This document shows positions 46,558 to 57,880 of a DNA stretch of 64,000 bases, in pieces (the stretch's first letter is position 1; every line of letters begins with the position of its first letter). Source of the DNA: Tamarix chinensis. Taxonomy: Eukaryota; Streptophyta; Magnoliopsida; Caryophyllales; Tamaricaceae. The DNA lies in assembly GCA_030549775.1 (NCBI GenBank), contig CM060171.1, positions 4,294,501 to 4,358,500 on the forward strand, in the 5' to 3' direction. Both the position numbers and the translations under genes were made by a program. Below the pieces are notes generated by a model that saw only the letters and a program-made list of their open reading frames with translations, did not search any database and had not been told where the DNA came from.

Positions 46558-49500
46558 TTAACTTCCTAACAACCTGATTATTACTAAAAATAAAGTTGAA
46601 CATTAACAATAGTTGATAATCGTTAATAAGAAAGATTATATTTTTAACATCAAAATATATTATTGTCAAATGTTTTCAATATAATGAAGCAGAAAATGTG
46701 TAAGTAAACAGTATATGTCCCAGTGTCTTATTTCTAAAGAGGAGTAATATTTAAGTTTCCTGACACCCTATTTTCTCTCACCAGTTGACTTCTCTATTTG
46801 TAGCTCTTTCTCTTGGTAAGCCTTTGAGTTTCAATCATTCTCAATGTTTATCTATGGATTTCAATTATATCTCAATTCTGGATTATTTAATTCAAAATCC
46901 TAACTCTCCCTCTCTAATTTACCTCTTGAGTCATGACATTAGTTCATGACGAGTTTGATTAGCTAACTGACTAGATTAATCTATTGATTATTTAATTGTC
47001 CTTTCTAATTTCAAAATTTCTTGGTCATTTAATCTATTTTTCTATTAGTTTCAATTATATCTTTATCTCTCTCTCTCTCTCTCTCTCATATTACAATTTA
47101 AAAGTTTCCTTTCCCGCCATTCATACCTTGCTAATTTACAATCACTTTCATATTACCTGAAGGTAATTTGATTATTCTTTGTTTAGTTACTCTTTAATTT
47201 TTATGTAATTTTGTTTATTGAGGTATATATAGATTCTTTATGAATCATTCTATGAAACTTTTGATGGACATTGGGTTGCTTCTAAGAAAGATGAATATAA
47301 ATGTTGGTGTTATTACCATTATCTATTCCATTCGTCTTCACGACTAATAGATCTAGTATTGCCGTCCAATTTCTATATGTCCTTAAAGCTATATATGTTC
47401 AATAGGTTATGGATTTTGAGTGATGATTGTATGATTTGTATCTTGCGAATGAGTGCCTATTTCAATCTATGTACCTAAAGATGAATTCTAGAATAGATTT
47501 GAACATTAATTATTGCTTCTGACTTTGATACCTAGTGATGTGTTTACCACTAATCTACTATAGCTCTTGATTTCTTATTGATTTGTAATTCATAATGCAA
47601 ATTAAATTTTATGTTACTATTGTTCGTACCTATTCATAGGGGAGGATAGATAATCACATGACAACATATTGCTTATAGTCTCCAATAATTGCAATACTAC
47701 CGTAAGAATTCCATTACAACTATGGGTGTTGTCACTCCGTGGTTTGTTTTTTCATGAACTTCATATGATAATGCCTTGGAAGTAAAGTAATATTGGAGGC
47801 TAAATAGTGATAAGAGAGCATTGTCACTATCATCTGGTAAATGGTAATATTGATGACAATTAAGTACTTTCATATATCCTCTTTGATACAGAAGTTGATA
47901 AACTAATGTTGGAGCATCTCACTAAAGCTTAAAGGTTTTTGGATGCCATTTTAGGTTGATGGTATATGTACTTGATAATTTTATAGATTTAGTTTGAAAT
48001 CCTTAGTAATATTTTATTTTCCCCAACTATAGTCAAGCCAAGTTATAATTGTCAACCCTTTGACTTTACTTGTATGTTTTACCCTTCAATTTGTAGAAAA
48101 ACAAAGTTATGTCTCTATTTTGTCTAGGATTACTGGTGAAACCTCTACTTATTCAACCTCATTAAGTATTCGTAAATTTATTTTGAACTTTGTAAGTTAT
48201 AGTGCCTCTTTCTTGTTTTATGCGGCTAATAAGGTATTTGAGAATAGATACTTTCAAATAGCACCAAAACTTGGCCATTTTTTATTATTATAAAGTTTAG
48301 ATACAAATGGTTTAGAAAAGGTTTCATGTATTCACATAAAACATTATTTTTTGTATATTCTCCAAGGAATTGTGATTTGATTTAGAGTAATGTTTTTGTG
48401 GTGATATGAGTTATATGGTTGTTATAGTGGGATATCTTAAAAGATCAAGTTTTTGTTATTAGCTTAAGGTTTACATCAGTTGTAGGACTATAGGCATCAA
48501 CAAATTTAATATTAGTGTGTCTCATGAACTTCCATGTTGGCATTCTCTAGCTTACCATTATATATATATCTATATTATTTAGCTTACCAATCTCTCTCTC
48601 TCTCTCTCTTATTGCTAATTATTTTTAATAACAATTTTATTATTGCTACAAAAAATCGTTTCACTACTACAATATTAGGTTACAACGACGATTAAAGTTG
48701 TCATTGAAAATCCCAAAAGTTGTCGTAAAAAGGCTTTTACGATAATGGATTATTGTAGAATGGTTGTCGTAACCTCTTTGTAGTAAAAAGAATTAAGTTT
48801 ACAACAATACATTGTCGTCACTGAAACCCCCTATTGCAACGACTTTGTCACCATTATAATCATATTATGGCAACACATTTTTTTAGAAAATACAAACTAT
48901 CTATTGTAACTATTCTATACCTACTGCAACAATCCTTATCGTCATCAAAATCCTAATTCAATTATTTTATCAGATTATTGTGATGACTCTAGGCCTACTG
49001 TAGTGACCCCATCACTATTGTGATGACTCCAGGCCTCTTACATCGACCCTAGTCATTAATGAATTCATAATTAAAAAAATCAGGTTATTGCGATGACCCT
49101 AGGCATACTACAATGATCCCATCATTGATGAAAGCCTAATTTAAAAATATAAAAAAATTTCATCGATCTGTTATAAAGACCCTAGGCCTACTACAACGAC
49201 TTCCATTATCAATAAAGGTCAAATTTAATATTTCTATAAATATTTAATACTAAAATAAAATTTTAAATTCACCTTTTTAAAAATACTTTATTTAATGTTA
49301 GAAATAATTTATTACCTAATAAATTCATATTATTATAGTTTTACATTTTAATAATAAATTATTTAAGCCCAATAATATCTTACTATTTTATTATCTTATT
49401 TCTAAATTTATATATTCAATTTATAATTTTCTTTTGCTAAAATTATATTATTAAAAATGATGGTCAAGACTAATTAACCTAGTATACACTTGAATTCATA

Positions 49501-49684
49501 TATCATATGAAAAATCTAACATAATAACATGCTCATAATATAAAATTAATTAATCACAATATATACACATACACACACCAATCACAATTATCATCATATA
49601 TATATATCAATCACAAAATATGTATGTCCCAATTATATATATTATAACCCATACATCAACACACTAATATTTATATAATAAGTC

Positions 49685-49690
<6 letters not shown>

Positions 49691-49737
<47 letters not shown>
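49691..49737. repeat. (TA)n microsatellite
   Basis: About 23 AT units within the inner CACTA element. Confidence 0.9.
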
Positions 49738-49740
<3 letters not shown>

Positions 49741-50312
49741 GTTAATAATAACAAAAAAAATCATACTAGAAGTGATAGTAGCATAAGGACGATGGTGGCA
49801 ACACAATTTCCCTAGCAAGCTACAATCCTACTAAAAATTAAACAAAAAAATGATTACATTAATAAACTAATAATTAAACGAAAAAAACCTAAACCAAAGA
49901 GAAAAAAATGAAGACTAAACTGGGATACAGAGGAGGTGATGGTGTAAGGAGGCAGAAGTGGTGGCATTAGTGGAAACACTTAGCAACACAAAAAAATTAA
50001 AATAATAACAATATTATACAAGATATTAACAAAAAGAAACAAAGATTAAAGAAATAACTTACCCATTTTAACACTAACTTTGAGTGGTTGGAGAGGAGAA
50101 AAAGAAAGTGCTAGAGAATTATATGCACATGTACATTTTTTGATTTTATATAGATGATACCTATTGAAGCAATACCTATCATTACTGTAGGTCAAAAGGT
50201 TGATGTAACTGGCCCTCATTAAAATGAACAAATCTATTTCCAACTATTTTAGTGACACATCACCGTAATAAAGTCTCACAAAAAAAATTCATACCAGTTA
50301 TCAACAAAGTTT

Positions 50313-50317
50313 AGTAT
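50313..50317. repeat. Target-site duplication AGTAT (left copy)
   Basis: Matches 51,738-51,742. Confidence 0.75.
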
Positions 50318-50486
50318 TGATATACTATACGATTGAGTCTTATAACATCATATATAGTCAGCCCTTATCCCCTATTTTACCTCATATGTAACAACCTCTC
50401 TCATGTATTACTAACTCTTTCTTTTGTATTATTTATATCAAATGTGTAATGATAATCATGATTCAACCTATCATACTAAACTTCCG
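50318..50486 (+). repeat. Copia 5' LTR
   Basis: Partner of 51,566-51,737. The terminal CA has become CG here. No clear primer binding site follows; the next bases already encode reverse transcriptase (AWYQRF). Confidence 0.8.
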
Positions 50487-51554
50487 TGTGCATGGTACCA
50501 ACGATTTACTTCATTTATCTCTAGTTTGGACTTCTGTAGATGTAACTCAAGTAACTCCTTATTTGTGTATCATCACGTTAATCACCAAGCATATATCTTC
50601 CTCTTTGTTGATGGCATATTACTCACTGCATCATCCACTGCGTTACATCAATGCATCACTGACTCACTTAGCAATCAATTTGCTATGACAGATTTAGGAC
50701 ACCTTCATCATTTTCTAGGCATCTCAATGAGAAAGACCAACAATAGCGTATTCCTTTGTCAATAAAAATATGCTACATCAGTCCTTAAATGTGTTGGTAT
50801 GTCCCATTGTAACCCTTGCTCCACCCTAATTGAAACTCGCCCAAAATTAGTTGTTTCAGTGGGTTCTCTTATACCAGATCCATCTCACTACCATATCTTG
50901 GCTAGAGCACTACAATATCTCACCTTCACTCAACCAGAAATAGGATATAGGGTTTGAAAAATTTGTGTTCATATGCATGACCCTAGAGAACCACACTTGA
51001 ATGAGCTCAAATGTATTTTATGATACCTTAAAGGAACCTTGGAGCATGGCATCCATTTGTTTGTTTTTGAAACAACTCAACTCACCACTTACTCTAATGC
51101 CAATTGAGAAGGGTTTCTTGACACATGACGATCAACCTTTAGTCATTTTCTCTTATTTGGAGATAACATCATTTCTTGGTCATCAAAATTCCATACCACC
51201 ATTTCTCACTCCAATGTCGAGGTCAAGTACCGAGCTGTTACAAACGCTATAGCTAAACCTTGTTATATCAGGAAACTATTCACCAAAATCCATTCCCTTC
51301 ATCAAACTAAAACCATTATCTATTATGACAATGTCAGTGCAATCTACTTATCTTCCAATCTAGTTCAACATCAATGAAAAAAGCATATTGAGATAGATAT
51401 CCACTTTGTTCATACTTGAGTTTTCCTTCGATGAAGTATGCGTCTTTTGTGTTCCATCAACTCACCAATACGCTAACATATTTGCTATAGGATTACCTTC
51501 ATGTCTCTTTAATGAAATTTGGGTCAATCTATATGTTCACCTTTCTCTCGCTCC
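50487..51554 (+). pseudogene. Copia reverse transcriptase C-terminal half and RNase H
   Basis: It begins within RT: LPCAWYQRFTSFISSLDFC (usually PRAWYxRFxxxL), SLFVYHHVN, then the catalytic strand LFVDGILLTASS, where VDD is normal, so the second aspartate is glycine. FAMTDLGHLHHFLGI is the standard segment after it. A stop follows Q at 50,760. Connection-region text continues: KYATSVLKCVGM, then LARALQYLTFTQPEIGYRV, a stop, HMHDPREPHLNELKCIL. In other frames come GTLEHGIHL and RNase H remnants (51,080-51,480). It would have made cDNA. Here two stops, several frameshifts and the D-to-G change rule out function. Confidence 0.8.
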
Positions 51555-51565
51555 AATTGAGGGGG

Positions 51566-51737
51566 TACGATAGACTATACATCTAAGCCTTATATCAGCA
51601 TATATAGCCATCCATTATTGCCTATTTTACCTCATATGTAACAACCTCTCTCTTGTATTGCTCCCTCTTTGTTCTGTATTTATATATAAATAATGTGAAA
51701 TGATAATCACGATTCAACCTATCATACTAAACTTACA
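51566..51737 (+). repeat. Copia 3' LTR
   Basis: Begins right after the purine tract and ends CTTACA directly before the AGTAT duplication. It starts TA where TG is expected. Confidence 0.8.
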
Positions 51738-51742
51738 AGTAT
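51738..51742. repeat. Target-site duplication AGTAT (right copy)
   Basis: Second copy of the duplication flanking the Copia derivative. Confidence 0.75.
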
Positions 51743-52608
51743 GAGGAAAATTTACTACTAAAAATTTTTGCTGCTCTACAGGCTACAATGTGACTCGTTA
51801 TAATGATGACCTGTCATCGTTAAATATATATTTTTTGCCTATGAAACTTAATTGGTGGATGATAATATTTTACATGATAATCCTAAAATGAAGTTAAGGA
51901 ATTATTAGGATAAAATAAAAGGCAATAGTCAGTCATAACAATACCTCTACAATGAAAACTTATAGTCATAGTTGTATCCTCACTTGTTTTAGCTGTTAAA
52001 TTCCTTCAATAATGATGACATATTGTTACAATATCCTTCTCTTTTATGACAGCTATGGCCGTTAGCTTAATATTGTTCTAGTGTTGACAACTATTTATCT
52101 TGTTGTCAAATAATGACTTGAAGAGTTTTAGCAATGACATTTATTTGTCACTAAAAATATGACAACTACTATTTATGTCGTTTGCAATGATATTTTTGCA
52201 TCACCAAAGAAATTTTACAATATTATTTTTTGTTACCAAAAATCTTTTGCAAATATATTTTTTTGTTACTAAAGATTTTTCGTAACAATACTTTTTTGTA
52301 ATCAAAGAAATTTAGTAATGCTTATTTTTTTTAATAAATAAATTTTGCAAGGATTATTTTTTGTTATCAAATTATTTTTTAAGGACATTTTTTTAGCCAA
52401 AAATTCTATCAAAAGTTTTAAAAGATATATTTTTAGTAACAATAAATTTATTATAAAAATAATCATTGTCAAAAATGATTTCTTTTTTCATAACGTCCTT
52501 AAATGTAACCCCGTAACAATTTGTGTCTTTATCAAAAGTATATTTCATAACAATTTTTTATTTTTAGCAACCACTTTATCGTTGCTAGAACTTGAGTTTT
52601 TACTAGTG

Positions 52609-52611
52609 AGC
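52609..52611. repeat. Target-site duplication AGC (right copy)
   Basis: Second copy of the 3-base duplication of the outer CACTA element. Confidence 0.6.
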
Positions 52612-53028
52612 CTTCTTATATATGTATAGGCACTTTAAAAAAAAAACTAACTTGAGTGGGGCACTCGTGCACACTTTCTAACAAAGTATGCTACCATGAT
52701 ATTTAAGTGCAATGGCCACCCTAACCATAAATTCATTCGTGAATAATTCTATAATACAAAATCTCAGCCTTTGCTTCATAAATGTTTATTTGAACCGTTA
52801 AATAGAACTTATTGTAAAGCTTTATTTGATAATTTATAAAAATGTGTAAATTATTTTAATTGGGTATTTGTTTGTTTTTATCAAAAATAAACATAAACTT
52901 GTCAAACATATCCAATCTTCTTCCTCACATTTTACTCTTCATTGTTCGTCAGTAGCACGCTATTGTATTCTAATATTGGATGTCTAAACCATTAAACACA
53001 CACGTGTTTTTTAACTTAACATTTGACC
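52612..53028. other. Unresolved spacer
   Basis: AT-rich DNA between the outer CACTA element and the next solo LTR. No feature recognised. Confidence 0.3.
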
Positions 53029-53033
53029 AATAA
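53029..53033. repeat. Target-site duplication AATAA (left copy)
   Basis: Matches 56,183-56,187. Low-complexity sequence, so the match alone is weaker than GTTAG, but it falls exactly at the homologous LTR ends. Confidence 0.7.
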
Positions 53034-53678
53034 TGTAACACCCAAAAATTTACTACAATTTTTTTTTGCTTTACAGTGAAAACATAATCAAAATAACTGG
53101 GCTAGTTTACTGTACCATACTCTCATCAATCACAAGGATAAAAGCCATTAAGAGTAGAACATAGTAAATAGAAATGAGAGAAGGTTTATAAATGTAAATA
53201 CAAGTTTGAAAATTTACTCTGGGGTATAATAACAAAATACAACAAAAGGAGATATTATGGATCAAAGAGTCTAAAAGGTATCCGAGTAACAATATCATCC
53301 AAATAATATGACTCTACACCTAAAAATTCTAATACACAAAGTCACTCTGCCCTATACAGAGCATAAAAAGTTGTAAATCCATCAACTAGGTCCTAATTGA
53401 CCTGCATATAAACATCTGGGTCATCTATTCGTGGGAATGAGTAGCGCCCATGAAAAGAATGATCAGTACACTACATACTAAGTAAGGTAACAATATAGTC
53501 AAAACAGGAAAACCATATAATTACATGCATTCACAGTGGAAATTAGCATACATGCAAGATACAATATATTGAGCATACATGCAAGATACAATAATCAATA
53601 TAAGGTAATTACTAATTTTGGATTTGTACCATTAGAATATAATATGATCCATTCTTTTATTTACGTTGAGTTCATATA

Positions 53679-54074
53679 CCTCATTATTCTCTACTGGTAG
53701 AACAACTATCAATATATACAATTCTATAGGAAAATGCCCTGGCCACTATTCTCGTCCAATGGAACAAATAAGTACGACTGGTCCTGACTCACGCAGTCTT
53801 TCACTGTAAGTGTTTAGTATCTTATCAATCATTATTATCGTTCTTGAGATTTATTTTAGATTGAGTTTAGGGACCCCACTATTCTAAACCAATGAAACGG
53901 TTATTTCATCCTAGGGCAAAACGCTCCTGGCCACCATTCTTATCGGTGAAATGGTAATAATATAGAACTTTGGGCAAAATTTACCCTGCCACTATTCTCA
54001 ACCAGTGGAATGGTTATCAATATACAACCCCAAGGCATAACACACCCGACTAATATTCTCGTCTGGTAGAACGG
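53679..54074. repeat. Tandem hairpin modules in the LTR leader
   Basis: About six copies of a CCACTATTCTCAACCAGTGG-type module followed by AATGG, starting near 53,679, 53,743, 53,875, 53,931, 53,989 and 54,049, with spacing of about 60 and some gaps. Arms CCACT and AGTGG are inverted repeats. Corresponds in position to 27,758-28,118. Confidence 0.7.
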
Positions 54075-55760
54075 ACATATTCAACCAGTCCTAACTCATG
54101 GGATCTTTCACTTTAAATGACTAATATCTTGCTCATGATTTCTCTAATAAGTACAAAACATAATTAAGGCAGATAAAACATCATCATACTGATAACAAAA
54201 CTGTTCTCAAAGGTTAAGTTACTTATTTTTCCTTAGAAACCCTAAATTTACAATTTAGACATAACTTCTCCCATATTAGTCATTTAGCCACCAAATTTAG
54301 TATATATTCCTCAAATATTATTTATATTAATATAAAATAAATTAAAGGTCTAACTTCCACATCTTACACATGCAATAATAGTCCTATCTCAAAAGTGACT
54401 ATTTACTAGGCTCCTAAAACCCTAATTTTACAGGTAAGTCATAACTTTTCCCATAAGTTTTATATAATTACCAAATTCAACATACATATCTAAAATACCC
54501 ATATTAACAACATATCTAAAAATTTTGGCCTAACTTTAATTTTTTACACACGTGATAATAACATTATCGTTTTAAGGTTATTATTTTCCAATTATACCAA
54601 TTTCTCATTTTTGAAAAACTTATGATATTCATAATCACTCCAATCACCCCACATCATCTTATTAGAATATTTTTAATCCACCTAAAATGTTAAAACACCA
54701 ACATTCTCATATTAACCCATATTGACCAAAATGCCCTTAAAGATAACCAATAGCCCTTATTTTACGAAAATCGTATACCTTCAATATCATTATTTCCAAA
54801 TCCTCCATTTACCAACACACATCTTAAATATACTTATTTCCCGCTTATCATACTTTATTAGGCCCATATTATGCTCCCCAATTTATACTCATCCACAAAA
54901 TACTACTTAGCATAACAACATCATACCAGCACATATTTTGTCATTTCTTACTCTGTATCATATAATCTATATTATCATAACATATCATTAACAACATGAA
55001 TTTAATCATATAATAAAAATAACATGATAATACACATATCCATTCAAACATTAACACAAATTCCTAAACATTGACTATTATCCTTACCAAAAAGCCTCTG
55101 ATCTCTAAGCACGTTTATCCTATCCCGCCTCTTCCAGAACTTCCGGTAAATCACCTAAAAAATAATAACAAAATATCATTAAATTTTAAATGACATAATT
55201 AAGAAAGGGTTTAAGGAAATAAAGAGTGAAAGGATCAGAGAAAAACCAAAATAATGATCGAAGGTGTGGTCAATAAAATTTTACGCAAAAAAGGAGGGGA
55301 TTGGTTGGGGTTTTCGAGAAAGGGAGGAAAGCAATGTCTTTCTTTTCTACAACAAGGGGTGTGTTGTGGTGAAAATTTCTGCAGCAAGGGTGTGGAATAC
55401 GGTTAAAATTGTTGTAGTAAGGAAGGGAAAGAAAAGAATAAAATGTTGCGGTGTGTGTTGTTGTTGGTAGTGGGTATGGGAATGGAAGCTTTGGCCAATG
55501 GTAGATGTAGGATCAAAAAGTTTTTCTGCAGCTAGGGGCCTGGTTGTAGTGACTTTGACGAGTGCTTGGGGTGACATAACGGAAAAGGTGGTAGGTGATG
55601 GTGATGAAGGAATGGAAACGGCTATCGATGGAGGGTTTGGGGACTATTTTGGTGACAACAAGGAGAGGAAAAGAAGAAGGGAGGAAGGCCAAATGGTGGT
55701 GCAAATTTTTGACAAAAAACAGAGGGATAAGGAGGGATGGTTTGATGTATTAAATGTGCC

Positions 55761-55767
55761 TTATATA
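55761..55767 (-). promoter_or_regulatory. LTR TATA box
   Basis: TATATAA on minus inside the 19-base block conserved with 29,794-29,812. It lies about 420 bases inside the right LTR end. Confidence 0.55.
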
Positions 55768-56182
55768 CACATATATGCACGTGGGGAGAGAAGAGGAAGG
55801 GTGGCAATTGGGTAAGAATTTCAAAGCAGCAAAAGAGGAAGTTGATGGGTGATGGTGAGGGTAGTGTGTGTAGGCCATGGAGTATAGAGCACAGTAGGGG
55901 AGTTTGGTCAAGGAAAAAGGACAGATTCAAGCAAGAAGGGGAAAAAAAATAAGTCGAGCAAGTGGGGAAAGAAAAAAGAAAAGGAAAGAAGAAAAGAAAT
56001 TAGGTTTGGGTTTAGAATTAGGATTAGATTAAAATAATGTAAGTTAGGATATGCATTAATAATCTGAAATAATGAAAAATTAGAGTTAGGTTAACATAGA
56101 AAAATAAATTTTCTGATGCTAGAATTAGATTACGATATTAATTAATCAGGATTAGGTTTATCTAAAAATTTGAGGTATTAAA

Positions 56183-56187
56183 AATAA
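56183..56187. repeat. Target-site duplication AATAA (right copy)
   Basis: Second copy flanking the solo LTR. Confidence 0.7.
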
Positions 56188-56279
56188 TGAAAGCAGACGC
56201 GTAAACGCTCTTTAATTATGTTAAACGTCTGTTTCAGGAACAAAAATGATGGTTGATGCAAGCATGGTTCTATCCCATA

Positions 56280-56740
56280 GGCTCCGTTTGGATTGGGGTG
56301 GAAGAAGGTGAATGGAGGTGAATAAATTGATTCACCCCATTTGGATATCAGGTTAATAATTTTACCTAGGTGAATCGAGGTTAATGTTTCACCTCCATTC
56401 ACCTCGATTAACCTCGTTTTTATTTACCTTCGATTTCGAGGATAACGGAGGTGAAGGTGAAAGAATAAGTAAATTTTTGACTTGATAGGACCAAAATACC
56501 CCTCAATATGACTTATTTATTTAATATAATGGTATAAATATCATTTTATTATTATTTTAATCTTCATTCACATCAATTTAAACAAAAATTTTAAAACATT
56601 CACCCCGATTCACTCAGGTTAGGTTAATATCATCCTAACAACATTTTAAAATATTCACCCCGATTCACCTTCATTCCCTTTACCTAGGCTAATTTTTAAT
56701 GTTTACCCCTACCTCGATTTACCCCAATCCAAATGGATCC
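56280..56740. mobile_element. MITE with 20-base terminal inverted repeats
   Basis: The left end GGCTCCGTTTGGATTGGGGT and the complement of the right end GGATCCATTTGGATTGGGGT differ at 2 of 20 positions. ATA flanks both sides (56,277-56,279 and 56,741-56,743). The 461-base length, no coding capacity and internal AGGTGAATCGAGGTTAAT inverted segments fit a MITE. The GGCxCCGTTTGG start and 3-base duplication suggest PIF/Harbinger ancestry; hAT is the alternative. Confidence 0.8.
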
Positions 56741-56743
56741 ATA

Positions 56744-57880
56744 AGGTAGATGGCGGTTGACAACGTTGTTCATTCCTAGCTCATCGCTATAGCTGATAGC
56801 TATCATTCACCACTTACATCATTCTTATCTTCATTTGAATTTAGTCAACTCTCTTATCTAAGAATTTAATTTATACTACTAATCCCTTTTATCCTCTTCA
56901 TAACTTATATATACTTAATTAGGTGCAATTAAGATTGAATTAAATTCTTTTGCATTAAAATGTCATTAGTGGTTGAATTGCAATATCCATGTTCAAGGCA
57001 ACATTGATAGAATAAAATAATGATGAATTTAAATTTTAATACATGAAGGGTTGAAGGATAAAGAGGATGCTATACAAATAATATTAGTATTAAAATAATT
57101 GTGATTTTGGATTTTAGTACAAGAAGGGTTGAACGATATGAATTACACACAAGGAGGAGGATAACCAAATAATATTAATGTCCCCTAATTTTTAAGTTGC
57201 ACCATATGAATAAAGAGTCGAAGGAAGGGTAAGGCAATCCGCAATGATGGTTAAAAAGAAGAAGATTTGAAATACTTTGGATTTTTGTTAATTTGTTTTA
57301 AACAGATAAAGTCTCCCATAATTTTAGGTTTTAAATTTTTTAGAAAATATAAAAGTAATACCTAGTATAATAGGATCATTTGTATGTACATAAATATGGT
57401 TTCTTTTTTGGTCCAATGGAAAAGGCTTCGACTCTTTTCCAAGAGGAGGCAATTTGAATCAAACTAACCCGATGTACATCTCAAATGTGAAAGGACACAT
57501 GAGCCACCTGAGATAAAATGGTTATAGTAATCCGAGCAGCTATAGTGTAATACTTAGATTTCTAATAATGATTTTTAGTTGTTGGTTGGAAGATTGATTT
57601 TTTATGGGCATCCACTCTTGCAAATGTTTATTTTATGCACTCCTAAGGCACATGTTATGATGTAACTCAGTCATGTTGACTCAGATAGGGTCGACAACAA
57701 TGCCTAATATAAGCATATTGCCATTTAAAATTTATATATACATAAATTAATCATTGTTACATATTTATATTGATGAATGAATGAATGAATGGTCTAGATT
57801 ATTACAATGGTTGGCAATAGCCACCACTGCACTATAGACTCTTTCTAATTTGGTTGGATGGCTTTGAAAAAGAACCAAAT
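56744..57880. other. Unresolved intergenic DNA
   Basis: AT-rich with a (GAAT)n tract at about 57,774-57,791. Two related segments (GAAGGGTTGAAGGATAAAGA near 57,046 and GAAGGGTTGAACGATATGAA near 57,124) repeat about 78 bases apart. No gene. Confidence 0.3.

Larger units (their letters stand above)
50318..51737 (+). mobile_element. Copia deletion derivative with two short LTRs
   Basis: A 1,420-base element. The 5' LTR is 50,318-50,486 (169 bases, TGATATACTATAC...ACTTCCG). The 3' LTR is 51,566-51,737 (172 bases, TACGATAGACTATAC...ACTTACA). A purine tract ATTGAGGGGG (51,555-51,565) precedes the 3' LTR, and AGTAT duplications flank the whole. Its LTRs share, for example, CTATTTTACCTCATATGTAA and GATTCAACCTATCATACTAA. 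Gag, protease and integrase are missing: the 5' LTR runs straight into the middle of reverse transcriptase. The target duplication shows that the deletion either preceded insertion or did not touch the ends. Confidence 0.85.
48662..52083. mobile_element. Inner CACTA element nested in the outer one
   Basis: The left end CACTACTACAATATTAGG and the complement of the right end CACTAGAACAATATTAAGC match closely, and both are followed by TTACAACGACG/CTAACGGC-like sequence. Sub-terminal inverted motifs (AACGACGATTAAAGTTGTC, ATTGTCGTCACTG, CAACGACTTTGTC) are dense at 48,680-49,200. Flanks are TTT and TTG, one mismatch in the 3-base duplication. The end families differ from the outer element, so this is a separate insertion. 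It carries a Copia insertion and no transposase. Confidence 0.65.
46397..52608. mobile_element. Outer CACTA (En/Spm) element, 6.2 kb with nested insertions
   Basis: The left end CACTACTAGAAACTAGATTT and the complement of the right end CACTAGTAAAAACTCAAGTT form a typical CACTA terminal inverted repeat. AGC flanks both sides. Sub-terminal motifs with AGCAATGA, AACAATGA and TTGACAACTA recur at 46,420-46,680 and 52,084-52,560. Removing the inner element (48,662-52,083) leaves about 2.8 kb. No transposase is recognisable; the plus frame at 48,060-48,293 (77 codons) has no motif. The element is non-autonomous. Confidence 0.7.
53034..56182 (-). mobile_element. Solo LTR (3.15 kb), sister of 27,056-30,279
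   Basis: Starts TGTAACACCC, ends GAGGTATTAAA, flanked by AATAA. The order of blocks is the same as at 27,056: GTTTGAAAATTTACTCTGG, R-like segment (minus CTTACTTAGTATGTAGTG, about 53,480), hairpin modules (53,679-54,074), CCCTAATTTTACAGGTAAGT, TTATTTTACGAAA, a G-rich leader (55,260-55,970) and TATA box at 55,761. No internal coding domain. Open frames at 55,264-55,930 are low-complexity leader readings. Sense is inferred as minus, as in the sister. Confidence 0.85.

Noticed and set aside
48662..52608. CACTA element running from 48,662 to 52,608
   Set aside because: Flanks TTT and AGC do not match, while 46,397 with 52,608 gives AGC on both sides and 48,662 with 52,083 gives better paired ends.
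55264..55930. Open frames on both strands
   Set aside because: G-rich leader region of the solo LTR; no shared frame with its homolog at 29,300.
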